Shown: piece after piece, positions 55,614-64,000 of the stretch
Position numbering within the stretch: the stretch's first letter is position 1
How the letters are laid out: each line of letters opens with the position of its first letter
NCBI RefSeq assembly: GCF_003003885.1
Contig: NZ_PVWN01000004.1
Location: 1 to 64,000, forward strand
DNA length: 64,000 bases
Source of the DNA: Chlorogloea sp. CCALA 695
GTDB lineage: Bacteria; Cyanobacteriota; Cyanobacteriia; Cyanobacteriales; Chroococcidiopsidaceae
Direction of reading: 5' to 3'
The notes under the pieces: generated by a model
Seen by the model: the letters and a program-made list of their open reading frames with translations, nothing else
Database searches by the model: none
Told to the model about the DNA's origin: nothing
Position numbers and translations under genes: made by a program

Positions 55614-56786
55614 ATGAATTCAGACCAATTTTCAAACCCCAAACCAACTACTAAGCCTGTAACAGATTCAGAAAATACTCTTGATGATAGCGATCGCTTT
55701 GCAGAGTTTAATTCGCTAGATGGACAAACGGCAGCATCGGAAGATGAGTTACTAACTCAAATCGAAACAGGAATTTCTGACATTGAGCAAATAGAATCAA
55801 AGGAACAACGAATCGCAGATTTACAAGTCAAAGAACAAAGCCTGAAAAAAGAAATCGCCAGTTTGCAAGCTAACTATAGTTCGATTTCTGAGCAGTTGTC
55901 ACAAACCCAAAATGCCATGTCGGTAGTGGTGCAAGAATCATTGGCGCATCTAGAACAACGCAAACAAACCTTAGTTATTGCGATTGAGCAGCTAGAACGC
56001 CGTCAAGAACGTATCCGCGCTGAGATGAGAACTACTTTTGCTGGCACTTCTCAAGAATTAGCGATTAGAGTCCAAGGCTTTAAAGATTATCTTACAGGCA
56101 GCTTGCAAGACTTGGCAGCCTCTGCCGAACAGCTACAATTAACCTCTACTAAACAGCCGCCCTTAGCTCCAATTCCCAGTATAGAGCCGCCACCACCTAA
56201 AAAAGCTGTCGCGCCTAGTATCCCACAATTTACCGAGCAACGTTTTCAATCGACAACTAAAGAAATTCGCCAAATGCTCGATGAATATCGCACAAAGCCC
56301 GATTACTATGGAGAACCTTGGAAATTACGCCGTACCTTTGAACCCATCCATGCGGAGCGGGTATCACAGTGGTTTTTTAATCAGGGGGGGAGGGGCGCAT
56401 TAAAGACAATGGGTAGTCGCTTGCAAAATATTTTGATTAGTTCCGCCGTTATATCGGTCTTGTCAGAGTTGCATGGCGATCGCCTCCGCGCCTTAATTAT
56501 CGCAAATACACCCGAACGCTTAGGAGAATGGCGGCGAGGTTTACAGGACTGTTTAGGCATTGTTCGCGCTGATTTTGGGCCTGATCGTGGTGTAGTATTA
56601 TTTGAGTCTGCGGATGCATTGGCAATTAAAGCCGAGCGTTTAGTTAAAGCTAAAGAGTTACCGTTAATTATTGTTGATGACTCAGAGGAGAAAATCAGCT
56701 TGTCTTTGCTGCAATTTCCCTTGTTACTTGCTTTTGCTCCCGATCCGCAAATGGTTAAAGAGCGAGAAGACGACTTTTTTAACTAA
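55614..56786 (+). CDS. DUF3086 domain protein
   Basis: This 390-residue protein has a disordered acidic N-terminus, a long coiled coil (about 50-175), a proline-rich segment (PPLAPIPSIEPPPPKKA) and a C-terminal globular DUF3086 region (KPDYYGEPWKLRRTFEPIH to LPLIIVDDSEEKISL). ATG at 55614 is chosen as the start. The family is confined to cyanobacteria and has no known function. Placed between a lipid permease, DUF3119 and plsY, it may act at the membrane. Confidence 0.87.
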   Translation: MNSDQFSNPKPTTKPVTDSENTLDDSDRFAEFNSLDGQTAASEDELLTQIETGISDIEQIESKEQRIADLQVKEQSLKKEIASLQANYSSISEQLSQTQNAMSVVVQESLAHLEQRKQTLVIAIEQLERRQERIRAEMRTTFAGTSQELAIRVQGFKDYLTGSLQDLAASAEQLQLTSTKQPPLAPIPSIEPPPPKKAVAPSIPQFTEQRFQSTTKEIRQMLDEYRTKPDYYGEPWKLRRTFEPIHAERVSQWFFNQGGRGALKTMGSRLQNILISSAVISVLSELHGDRLRALIIANTPERLGEWRRGLQDCLGIVRADFGPDRGVVLFESADALAIKAERLVKAKELPLIIVDDSEEKISLSLLQFPLLLAFAPDPQMVKEREDDFFN

Positions 56787-56812
56787 AGCGATGTCCCTTT
56801 TCTAAAAAAAAT

Positions 56813-57496
56813 ATGCTTACTTGGTTAACTTTGTGCGGCGCACTTTTGCTTGTAGCTTACTTGCTTGGTTCAACTCCCACAGGCTACACCGCCGCGCGGG
56901 TGCTTAAGGGCATTGATATCCGCGAACACGGTTCCGGCTCCACGGGAGCTACAAACGTGCTTAGAACTCTTGGAACAGTCCCAGGCGCGTTTGTTTTACT
57001 TGTAGATGCTCTCAAAGGGTATGGCGCGATCGCATTTACTCATTGGTTAGTTAATTTTGCAGCGAATAATCAACTAATTCCTTTAGAAGTAAACTCCGCA
57101 AGCTGGCTTCCCTGGATGGTAGCAAGCGCTGGTTTAGCCGTTATTTTGGGACATAGTAAGTCAATTTGGCTAGGCTTTAGTGGCGGTAAATCTGTGGCGA
57201 CAAGTTTAGGTGTTTTGTTTGCAATGTCGTGGATGGTGGGATTATCTACGATGGGCGTTTTTGGCTTAGTATTTGCCTTTTCGCGGATTGTGTCGTTGAG
57301 TTCTATAGTTAGTGCGATTTCTGTTCCTTTACTAACTATCTTTTTCCACCAGCCTTTAGCCTATATACTCTTTGCTCTTACTGGAAGTTTGTACGTTATT
57401 TGGCGACATCGTAGCAATATTGAACGCTTAATTGCGGGGACGGAACCTCAAATAGGTCAAAACCACGTCACCCAACCAGAACAAATTTTGAAATAA
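56813..57496 (+). CDS. plsY: Glycerol-3-phosphate acyltransferase PlsY
   Basis: This 227-residue membrane enzyme transfers an acyl group from acyl-phosphate to glycerol-3-phosphate, the first step of phospholipid synthesis. It has the three PlsY motifs: GSTPTGYTAARVLKGIDI with HGSGSTGATNVLRTLG, GHSKSIWLGFSGGKSVATS, and RHRSNIERLIAGTE. It follows the DUF3086 gene by 26 nt. Confidence 0.95.
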   Translation: MLTWLTLCGALLLVAYLLGSTPTGYTAARVLKGIDIREHGSGSTGATNVLRTLGTVPGAFVLLVDALKGYGAIAFTHWLVNFAANNQLIPLEVNSASWLPWMVASAGLAVILGHSKSIWLGFSGGKSVATSLGVLFAMSWMVGLSTMGVFGLVFAFSRIVSLSSIVSAISVPLLTIFFHQPLAYILFALTGSLYVIWRHRSNIERLIAGTEPQIGQNHVTQPEQILK

Positions 57497-57504
57497 ATAG
57501 CTGT

Positions 57505-58692
57505 TTAAATTGCTAGAGGGAAAGTTACTGTAAATGTCGAACCAACTCCAACCTGTGACACTAATTCAATTTTTCCTTTTAGTAGTTGTACAAGTTGATC
57601 GACAATCGCCAGTCCCAATCCTGTACTCTCAGGTAAATAAGCTTTTTCTTCGTTGCTAACTCGGTAATAAGGGTTAAAAATTAATTCTTTGTTTTCGGCG
57701 CTAATCCCAATTCCAGTATCGCTAACAATCAGCGCCCATTTATCGCTATCTTGTCTTTCACAAATGAGTTTAACTTTGCCTTGGTGAGTATATCGGAGAG
57801 CATTACTGACTAAATTCGTGATAATTTGCTGCAATCTTAAGGAATCTGTCCTGATTTCATCAGGTGCGCGATCGCAATCCACTATTATTTCTAGTTGTTT
57901 TTCTCGCACTGACGGCTCTAGCATTTCTACTACACTATTGACTAAAAAACGAACGCTAGTTGGTGCTACTTGCAACTTCATTTTCCCCTCTTGGTAGCGA
58001 GACACGTCCAAAGCATCATTGACTAAGTGCAGTAAATGCCTACCGTTGCGTAGCACTCGTTCAATATGTTCAATATTAGTAAAGTTGTCTTTTACCTGCG
58101 AAGATTTGCGTTCTTGACGCAAAAATAGATCCGAGTAGCCAATAATTGAAGTTAGAGGATTTTTGAGTTCGTGGGCTAGGTGGGAAAACTTATCTTGATT
58201 AGCTCGTACTAGGCGCGTCAATTCCTGATTATTTAACTGCAATTGACTGTGCAACTGCTCTAGTTCTCGCAGACGCTCATGTACATAGCTTTTAAAACAT
58301 TGGGAGATCGCTTCGTCTACGGTCGCGTCTATCAGTCGAAGCACCCGGAATAGTTCTATCGGTTTTGCCTGCAATAATTCTGTTTCCAAAGTTGAAAAGA
58401 TTACTTGACGCAATAAACAATACTCGCGGACAATTTCTGTCGGATCGAAGCCTTGGGTGGCGCGAAGTCCGCCATGCTCCCAGCTTGCTTCTAAGATAGG
58501 CTGAATTTCACTTTCTTGTGACCGAAAAATTACTGTCACCATAGCTTCAAGCAAAAGCGGGATATGATCTTGTATAGCTGTACGCGATAAATTATCAGCG
58601 CTTTCAATTTGTCTATCTTGACGAACGGCAGTTACCCAATTGTCTGTAATTACATTAATTTTATCGCTCAACAATTGACTAAAATCATTCAT
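57505..58692 (-). CDS. Histidine kinase with RsbRD_N sensory domain
   Basis: This 395-residue protein (from Met at 58692) has an RsbRD_N-type helical domain (about 4-135), a short coiled-coil, a HisKA domain with phospho-acceptor His174 (HLAHELKNPLTSIIGYS), and a HATPase_c domain with N-box QQIITNLVSNALRYT, G1 VSDTGIGIS and G2 STGLGLAIV. It has no membrane segment, so it is a cytoplasmic kinase. RsbRD_N is otherwise known in stressosome proteins. No response regulator is adjacent on the same strand; a REC-SpoIIE gene lies 1 kb away. Seven residues could be added at the N-terminus. Confidence 0.92.
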   Translation of the reverse strand: MNDFSQLLSDKINVITDNWVTAVRQDRQIESADNLSRTAIQDHIPLLLEAMVTVIFRSQESEIQPILEASWEHGGLRATQGFDPTEIVREYCLLRQVIFSTLETELLQAKPIELFRVLRLIDATVDEAISQCFKSYVHERLRELEQLHSQLQLNNQELTRLVRANQDKFSHLAHELKNPLTSIIGYSDLFLRQERKSSQVKDNFTNIEHIERVLRNGRHLLHLVNDALDVSRYQEGKMKLQVAPTSVRFLVNSVVEMLEPSVREKQLEIIVDCDRAPDEIRTDSLRLQQIITNLVSNALRYTHQGKVKLICERQDSDKWALIVSDTGIGISAENKELIFNPYYRVSNEEKAYLPESTGLGLAIVDQLVQLLKGKIELVSQVGVGSTFTVTFPLAI

Positions 58693-58862
58693 TATAAAGA
58701 CGCAACGAGGCATATATACGGGTTCCCTATGCTCATTTTAGTTGAGCAATGCTTTCTGGAACCCAATGTAAATAGCGCGATCGCCCACTACCAAAAGGCA
58801 TAATTTCCTGATTGCTTTAAAGTGCGTTGTCAAGTACCCTAGCCTAATGGCACAATTTAGTT

Positions 58863-59630
58863 ATGGATTGGCAAGAAATTTCTGGTAATTGGGTTTTAGT
58901 TCCCCCGCACCCAGTGGGGATTGTACATTTTTTAGGGGGAGCTTTTGTAGCGGCGGCTCCTCAAGTAACTTATCGTTGGTTATTAGAACAAATAGCTGCC
59001 CAAGGTTACATCGTTGTAGCTACACCTTTTATCAATACCCTCGATCATAGTGCGATCGCGCGGGAAGTTTTACAAAGCTTCGAGCGGACTATAAACGAAC
59101 TACAAGAACGAGCAATACTCCGCAAGCAATACTTACCTATATATGGTTTAGGTCATAGTATGGGTTGCAAGCTGCATCTTTTAACGGGTAGTTTATTTTC
59201 TGTAGAGCGATCGGGTAACATTTTAATTTCTTTTAATAACTATGCAGCCAGTGATGCTATACCTTTTGTGCAGCAATTTAATCCGGCTTTTGCTATCGAA
59301 TTTACCCCTTCCCCTCTAGAAACTAATAACATTGTCCAAGAACGTTATAGCGTCCGCCGCAATTTGCTCATCAAGTTTAGCAATGATACCCTCGATCAAT
59401 CTGCTGGTTTGACGCAAATATTGCAAAATCGTTTCCCTAATATGGTGACAGCCCAGACTCTTAACGGCACTCATACTACACCATTGGGGCAAGATGTCAA
59501 GTGGCAATCGGGAACAACATTTACACCTTTTGATGCGATGGGACAGTGGTTTAAACAAGAAGTTTATCGGGATCTAAATCAATTAAAAAAAGCAATTACT
59601 TTCTGGTTGAATCCTCTAAAATCTCTATAA
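58863..59630 (+). CDS. DUF1350 family alpha/beta-hydrolase-like protein
   Basis: This 255-residue protein matches DUF1350, widespread in cyanobacteria and plastids. It begins with IVHFLGGAFVAAAPQVTYRWL and has the nucleophile-elbow sequence GHSMG at residues 97-101 (Ser99). NGTHTTPLGQD provides a candidate catalytic His. A hydrolase activity is plausible but unproven. It is 34 nt before the REC-SpoIIE gene and thus probably cotranscribed with it. Confidence 0.88.
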   Translation: MDWQEISGNWVLVPPHPVGIVHFLGGAFVAAAPQVTYRWLLEQIAAQGYIVVATPFINTLDHSAIAREVLQSFERTINELQERAILRKQYLPIYGLGHSMGCKLHLLTGSLFSVERSGNILISFNNYAASDAIPFVQQFNPAFAIEFTPSPLETNNIVQERYSVRRNLLIKFSNDTLDQSAGLTQILQNRFPNMVTAQTLNGTHTTPLGQDVKWQSGTTFTPFDAMGQWFKQEVYRDLNQLKKAITFWLNPLKSL

Positions 59631-59664
59631 ATTAATGATTAAATTGTATTTTACTTAATTATTC

Positions 59665-60834
59665 ATGTATACAATTTTAATTATTGATGACGATCCAATA
59701 GTACAGTTGACACTAAGAAAAATCTTAGAAAATCAAGGTTATCAAATAGCTACGGCGACCGAGGGAGTAGCCGGGTTAGAAAAGGCACAACAATTACAAC
59801 CAGCGTTAATAATTTGCGATTGGCTAATGCCAGGAATGGACGGTATAGAAGTTTGCCGTCAAGTGAAAGCTAATCCTAATTTATCTACTACCTTTTTTAT
59901 TGTCTTAACTTCTTTAGATTCGGTCGCAGATGTAGTTAAAGGTTTAGACTCTGGGGCGGATGATTTTATTGCTAAACCCATTGAGCAAAATGAATTAAAA
60001 GCGAGGGTAAGAGCGGGTTTAAGGTGGCATCAAATGAGCCGCGACTTGCGAAACCAAAAACAGCTTTTAGAGACAGAGTTAGGCGAAGCTGTGGACTATG
60101 TACGAAGTCTTTTACCTACTCCTATGTTTCAGCCTCTAACTATCAATTCGCGCTTTATACCTTGCAAAAAACTAGGTGGCGATTGTTTTGATTATTACTG
60201 GTTAGATGCTGATTATTTGGCTATTTATTTATTAGATACGGCGGGTCATGGATTAGGGGCTACTTTGCCTTCTATCTCTGTATTAAATATACTTCGTTCT
60301 CGTGCGATCGCGCGCCTTAATTACTATCAACCAAATCAGGTTTTAAGTGCGCTTAATGATACTTTTCAAATGAACTATCACAATAATAAATATTTCACAA
60401 TTTGGTACGGAGTTTATAACCGTGTCAATCGGCAACTAATTTATGCCAGCGCCGGACATCCTCCCGCAGTATTACTATCTAAAGATGCTCAAAATAATAG
60501 TCAAATAAAATTACTCGAAACTACGGGCGTACCTGTTGGGATGTTTCCCGATTCTAAATATACAAATGGATTTTGTCAAATTGAAGAATTTAGCAGCCTT
60601 TATATATTTAGCGATGGAGTGTATGAGATTAATTCAGCAAGCGGTAGACATTGGGATTTTGACGCTTTTGTAAATCTCCTTCAAGAACGATACAGCAATA
60701 AAAATGTCAATCTTGATGAAATATTAAACGATTTACTAACATTAAATTCAAAAACTATTTTCGATGACGATTTATCTATTTTAGAAATCATGTTTGCTGG
60801 TTATACAAATAAACCTAATTCTATTAATTGGTAA
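59665..60834 (+). CDS. Response regulator with SpoIIE-type PP2C phosphatase domain
   Basis: This 389-residue protein has an N-terminal receiver domain (IIDDDPIV; phospho-acceptor Asp52 in CDWLMPGMDG; Lys104 in FIAKP) and, after a short coiled coil, a SpoIIE/PP2C domain (KLGGDCFDYYWLD, LLDTAGHGLGATLPSIS, ASAGHPPAVLL, FSDGVYEIN, DDDLSILEI). Metal-binding aspartates are in place. It should dephosphorylate a STAS anti-anti-sigma protein when the receiver is phosphorylated. The partner STAS protein is not in the window. Confidence 0.93.
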   Translation: MYTILIIDDDPIVQLTLRKILENQGYQIATATEGVAGLEKAQQLQPALIICDWLMPGMDGIEVCRQVKANPNLSTTFFIVLTSLDSVADVVKGLDSGADDFIAKPIEQNELKARVRAGLRWHQMSRDLRNQKQLLETELGEAVDYVRSLLPTPMFQPLTINSRFIPCKKLGGDCFDYYWLDADYLAIYLLDTAGHGLGATLPSISVLNILRSRAIARLNYYQPNQVLSALNDTFQMNYHNNKYFTIWYGVYNRVNRQLIYASAGHPPAVLLSKDAQNNSQIKLLETTGVPVGMFPDSKYTNGFCQIEEFSSLYIFSDGVYEINSASGRHWDFDAFVNLLQERYSNKNVNLDEILNDLLTLNSKTIFDDDLSILEIMFAGYTNKPNSINW

Positions 60835-61189
60835 TTTTTAAACTTCTTTACAACTGGGGAACGACCAACCCCAAAATTAGCTCAAATCTAGCAAAAGTAT
60901 ATTATGGGATCGCAAACTTAAACCTGGCAAAAATTGTTTAATTACTAACTTTGCCAGTTTGAGCAATAGATTTAGGATTACTTAGTGAATTTTTAGCGTT
61001 GCCCACTTGAGAGATAGATGATTAAAGACAATGAGGGACAAGCATATCACCAATCTTGAGTTAATAAATTAACAACTAAATTGAACAAGTTAATATATCT
61101 CAAGACTTAGGATAACCCAATGTTCTACAATAGAGGTATGCTAAACAGTAACGTAAACAGGTGTCCTCTCCTTTCGAGCTATTAAGCTA
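60835..61189. other. Intergenic region with one imperfect hairpin
   Basis: This 355-nt AT-rich gap separates convergent genes. CTGGCAAA at 60924-60931 and TTTGCCAG at 60950-60957 form an 8-bp stem with an 18-nt loop, perhaps a weak bidirectional terminator. Nothing else is seen. Confidence 0.4.
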
Positions 61190-61759
61190 TTAACATGAAG
61201 GCGGTTGAGGGGCTGGGAGAGGCGGAATTAAACCTAACTGCCCTAGAATTGCCGCATTGTCATAGTAATCAGCACTGCGCTCAATCTTATTCCCCTTTAA
61301 GTCCAAAACCGTTACTGCACGGACTGTAAAAGACTTGCCAAGGGTAGAAGGTACTGGAGTAAGACCAGTATTTGTTGCAGTGAATAAGTATTCAACTACT
61401 GCCTTACTCTTATTAGTAAAAGTGTATAGTATTTTAATATCGAAGTTAGTAAAAAGCTTTAAAGTACCTTGAACAAAGCACTTAATATTACTTGGTGATT
61501 GAATTTTGAATCCGGTAGGAACATCTTCAAAAATGCCGTCTTTAGTATAAAGTGCAGCAAAAGTAGCTGGATCTTTATCAAAATAAAAAGCATTAAGCCA
61601 TGCGTTAACAATTTCTGGCTTGTTATATTTATTGTTATCGTCATCGTCAGCTTTAGCTTTTGTTTGAGTGCCAATAAGGAAAGCTGTACCTAACCCACTT
61701 GCTCCAATCCAACTTAGTGTATTGCGTCTTGAAAATTTATTTACTAGCATTTGATACAT
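61190..61759 (-). CDS. SnoaL-like protein with Tat signal
   Basis: This 189-residue protein has a twin-arginine signal (SRRNTLSWIG at residues 10-19, hydrophobic core to 30, likely cleavage after AKA) and a DDDDNN tract at the start of the mature part. The remainder has the NTF2/SnoaL cone fold: VNAWLNAFYFDKDPATFAAL, YTKDGIFEDVPTGF, and VEYLFTATNTGLTPVPSTLG with a proline-rich C-terminus. It is probably periplasmic. The ligand or reaction is not known. Confidence 0.8.
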   Translation of the reverse strand: MYQMLVNKFSRRNTLSWIGASGLGTAFLIGTQTKAKADDDDNNKYNKPEIVNAWLNAFYFDKDPATFAALYTKDGIFEDVPTGFKIQSPSNIKCFVQGTLKLFTNFDIKILYTFTNKSKAVVEYLFTATNTGLTPVPSTLGKSFTVRAVTVLDLKGNKIERSADYYDNAAILGQLGLIPPLPAPQPPSC

Positions 61760-61895
61760 TTTTTTTAATTACGTAGGAAGTGTATTATGTTATTTCCACG
61801 CGGTTGTTCAAACTAAACAAAATTTTACATAATGCCAAGGAAGACAAAAAGTAAATCGGGAGCATCTCACCTTTGCAATAAGTATTAGTAATTAA

Positions 61896-62365
61896 GGCGT
61901 TGCATAATTAAGAGAATGAATGTTTAAAATGCAACTCAAGTCACATTATTAAAAATGGTTATCCCGCTCGGCGAACAAAACTATCATTGCCAAAGCTGCG
62001 GTCAACGGACACTCTAAAGGAACCAAGCGCCTGGGTTTTGGGCTACGCTAAGGTGGCACTACCTTCTGGCAGTTATGGTTAGTTTTACGTTGCTGGAAAT
62101 GCTTTCTTTACATCACTGACGGCTATCCAGTTTACAAATATTTTATTGATAATTAGATCATCAGGTGAGCAAATTAGCGACGACACAAGTTTGTTGGTGA
62201 GAATAGTCGTTTACGGCATTACCTGGCACGATTACATCGCAGAACGTTTTGTTACTCGCGCGTCTAAAGAGATGTTAGGCTATTCCATTCGCTTACTCCT
62301 TCATTATTTGAAGTTCAAGACCGTGCCTGTTTCCTGTTGACCCTCCCTATTAAATATGCAACGCC
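61896..62365 (+). mobile_element. Collapsed IS1-family insertion sequence with both terminal inverted repeats
   Basis: Both ends can be seen: GGCGTTGCATAATTAA at 61896-61911 and TTAAATATGCAACGCC at 62350-62365, which match in 15 of 16 positions as inverted repeats. The element is 470 nt long, shorter than a complete IS1-type IS. Inside are fragments of an IS1-type transposase in several frames. No clear target-site duplication is seen (GTAATTAA versus GATTTTTT). Confidence 0.8.
61972..62340 (+). pseudogene. IS1-type transposase remnant
   Basis: One frame, near 61972-62019, reads GEQNYHCQSCGQRTL, the zinc-ribbon part of an InsA-like protein. Another frame then gives GGTTFWQLWLVLRCWKCF and ITDGYPVYKYFID (about 62050-62145), and the last part, near 62265-62340, reads SKEMLGYSIRLLLHYLKF, the usual IS1-type C-terminus. 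Several stops and frameshifts and a missing middle segment show that it is dead. Confidence 0.8.
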
Positions 62366-62380
62366 GATTTTTTGAGCTAT

Positions 62381-63052
62381 TTAATGCTTTGCAAGTGGAG
62401 ACAAGTCGTAGTGGTCTAGCAAGTCTGCGGGGTCGTCGTAAATTGCCAGTGCATCAGCAAGTTGCGTGTCATCAAAATCGCCACAGCGAAACGCAATTAC
62501 GCCCACACCTGCTTTAGAAGCAGCTTGAATATCGTAAGGTGTATCCCCTAGCATAATCGCTTGCTCTGGTTGCAGTTGCCCCTTGCTTAATGCCACTTGC
62601 ACCAAGTCTGGCTCAGGCTTAGTGGCTTCAGCATCGCTAGAAGTTGTTTTCGGTTCTTCACTTAGCAAATCTTCCACCTCCGCCGCTTTTAGTAAGCTCG
62701 ACAATTCTTCACTGCTGGCGGAACTTGCAACTACTAACTTAAAGCCTTCTTGCTTGAGTCGTTGCACCAACTCCCGCGACCCCGGAGCAGGCGCTAATTT
62801 TGCACTAAACTTCTCAATAATTAACTCCTTACGTCGGTCGGCGGCTTTTTTACCCACTCCCTCTTTTGCTGAAAGTTCCGGTAGGATTCGCGGGATAAGT
62901 TGATCGCCTCCCATGCCAATTAAGGGACGGACATCTGCAAACTTTATTTCGTATCCGTATTCTGCAAAAGCCTCTACCCAAGCTTGGGCATGAGCATCAT
63001 TACTTAATACTAAAGTCCCATCAATATCTAATAGCACGCCTTGAATCGCCAT
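62381..63052 (-). CDS. HAD superfamily hydrolase (phosphoglycolate phosphatase/beta-PGM-like)
   Basis: This 223-residue protein has the HAD motif I DIDGT with Asp9 and Asp11 (VLLDIDGTLV), motif II VVASSASSEEL, motif III Lys in KPEPDLVQVAL, and motif IV MLGDTPYDIQAASKAG. The cap-domain helices match subfamily IA. The substrate could be phosphoglycolate or a sugar phosphate; this is not resolved. The start at 63052 is chosen for GGAG eight nt upstream; the eight codons before it lack such a site. Confidence 0.9.
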   Translation of the reverse strand: MAIQGVLLDIDGTLVLSNDAHAQAWVEAFAEYGYEIKFADVRPLIGMGGDQLIPRILPELSAKEGVGKKAADRRKELIIEKFSAKLAPAPGSRELVQRLKQEGFKLVVASSASSEELSSLLKAAEVEDLLSEEPKTTSSDAEATKPEPDLVQVALSKGQLQPEQAIMLGDTPYDIQAASKAGVGVIAFRCGDFDDTQLADALAIYDDPADLLDHYDLSPLAKH

Positions 63053-63302
63053 ATTTAATCTCCGCCGTTTTCTCAATCAACTTTTCCAAGTAAACAAAGT
63101 CGTAAAGCTATTACATCCATCTTCAGAAACAGGGTGAGTAAAAGCTTTTCACAAATAATTCTCTTGACGAGGAGATTAGCTAAGTTTAAAAGTAGGCGAT
63201 CGCATCTTTCTAGCAGTAATGCAAAAAAGCCAGATAATTAGCCGCTACCTTAACAAAAATACATATTTGAGTAAAATAAAATAAAACGCCCCCAGCGACT
63301 CC

Positions 63303-64000
63303 ATGCAGCTAAAACTTACTGATTCAAAATGGCTTGCTAATTTATTACTAATTTCGCCCTTTTTCTTCTGGGGTACGGCAATGGTAGCAATGAAAGCAGT
63401 AATACCCAATACTACGCCGTTATTTATGGCAGGAGTGCGTTTAGTTCCGGCGGGGGTATTGGTTTTGATAGTTGCGGCAATTTTGGGCAAACCTCAGCCT
63501 AAAGGTTGGGTAGCGTGGCTATGGATTGCTTTATTTGCCTTGGTAGATGGGACGATGTTTCAAGGCTTTTTAGCAGAAGGGTTAAACAAAACAGGGGCGG
63601 GGTTAGGATCGGTAATGATTGATTCTCAGCCCTTGGCAGTTGCAATACTGGCGCTTTGGCTATTTGGCGATCGCATTGGGTTATGGGGCTTTATAGGCTT
63701 AGTTATTGGGGTACTGGGGATTAGTTTAATTGGCTTACCTGACCAATTGATTTTAAATTTTCTCCAAAAAGATGCAATTACTCTTGCAGGTAGCTGGGAA
63801 CAATTATTTGCTAGTGGTGAATGGTTGATGCTGTTAGCAGCGCTGTCAATGGCTGTAGGGACGATATTAATCCGTTATGTATGCCGTTACACAGATCCGG
63901 TAGTTGCTACAGGCTGGCACATGATTTTGGGCGGTTTACCATTGTTGGCGCTGTCTAGTGGCGTTGAATCTCAGCAATGGGTAAATATCGATTTAGCTGG
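63303..64000 (+). CDS. EamA/DMT-family transporter, 5' part
   Basis: The first 232 residues of a drug/metabolite transporter are in the window; the 3' end runs off the edge. Hydrophobic segments alternate with short loops, and ISPFFFWGTAMVAMKAVIP and LAEGLNKTGAGLGSVMIDSQPL are typical of EamA. VAILALWLFGDRIGLWGFIG is the usual TM5 region. The ATG at 63303 has no clear ribosome binding site. The substrate is not known. Confidence 0.88.
   Translation, partial: MQLKLTDSKWLANLLLISPFFFWGTAMVAMKAVIPNTTPLFMAGVRLVPAGVLVLIVAAILGKPQPKGWVAWLWIALFALVDGTMFQGFLAEGLNKTGAGLGSVMIDSQPLAVAILALWLFGDRIGLWGFIGLVIGVLGISLIGLPDQLILNFLQKDAITLAGSWEQLFASGEWLMLLAALSMAVGTILIRYVCRYTDPVVATGWHMILGGLPLLALSSGVESQQWVNIDLA

Noticed and set aside
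62146-62340. Separate 64-residue gene
   Set aside because: Its C-terminus (SKEMLGYSIRLLLHYLKF) is the end of an IS1-type transposase, so it belongs to the dead element at 61896-62365.
62583-62903. 106-codon open frame opposite the HAD hydrolase gene
   Set aside because: It is antisense to a complete HAD gene with all motifs.
1-64000. CRISPR array or phage region
   Set aside because: No regularly spaced direct repeats and no phage structural genes were seen.

Overview
The window is chromosomal DNA of a cyanobacterium. Direct signs are the tiny photosynthetic gene petG, cyanobacterial versions of yidC, ycf46 and the cell-division gene ftn2/zipN, a FurA-type regulator, several families found mainly in cyanobacteria (DUF2808, DUF3370, DUF3119, DUF3086, DUF1350), and very frequent copies of the HIP1 octamer GCGATCGC. 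Base composition is moderately AT-rich. The genus cannot be fixed by reading alone; the hps operon and repeat types suggest a lineage near Chroococcidiopsis or the filamentous groups.

Layout. 1-184: 3' end of a decayed IS5-type transposase. 270-5363: a secreted DUF2808 protein, recN and clpB. 5666-15487: an exopolysaccharide locus with a Wzz/GumC-like chain-length protein, an O-antigen polymerase/ligase-like membrane protein, a GT4 glycosyltransferase, a Wzx-like flippase, a GT2 glycosyltransferase, a GH74-like beta-propeller lipoprotein and, on the opposite strand, a WecG/TagA/CpsF glycosyltransferase. 16137-18452: htpG and rpmB. 19020-26849: an hpsA-hpsB-hpsC-pseudopilin operon, a type II secretion/type IV pilus-like apparatus linked to hormogonium polysaccharide. 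26992-30021: the three-gene proton-translocating transhydrogenase operon, interrupted by a MITE-like insertion. 30478-36515: a second DUF2808 gene, then the conserved rpmH-rnpA-PH-yidC-jag-DUF177-ycf46-SH3 series. 36527-38468: furA and a divergent gene of unknown function sharing a Fur-box-like site. 38491-41994: a tight reverse-strand operon of C15-like peptidase, DUF3370 and GT39 transferase.

42044-49899 holds housekeeping genes: hisH, rsmD, petG, ftn2, pdhA, an aldose-1-epimerase-like gene, tRNA-Lys, a truncated DNA methyltransferase and class II fba. 50272-57496 holds a nitrilase-family hydrolase, ubiA/plqA, ppx, an MlaE/TGD1-like lipid-transport permease with DUF3119 and DUF3086, and plsY. 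57505-60834 holds signalling genes: an RsbRD_N histidine kinase, a DUF1350 protein and a REC-SpoIIE phosphatase. 61190-64000 holds a Tat-exported SnoaL-like protein, a collapsed IS1-family element with both terminal inverted repeats, a HAD phosphatase and the start of an EamA transporter.

The points most worth a second look are the ice-binding-like (DUF3494-like) segment inside HpsA, the GH74-like lipoprotein within the polysaccharide locus, the 131-bp MITE-like insertion flanked by perfect 14-bp direct repeats in the pnt operon, the unknown gene sharing a Fur box with furA, the C15-peptidase/DUF3370/GT39 operon, and several dispersed repeat families, one of which has been absorbed into a coding sequence. 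No CRISPR array and no obvious phage or defence island were seen.
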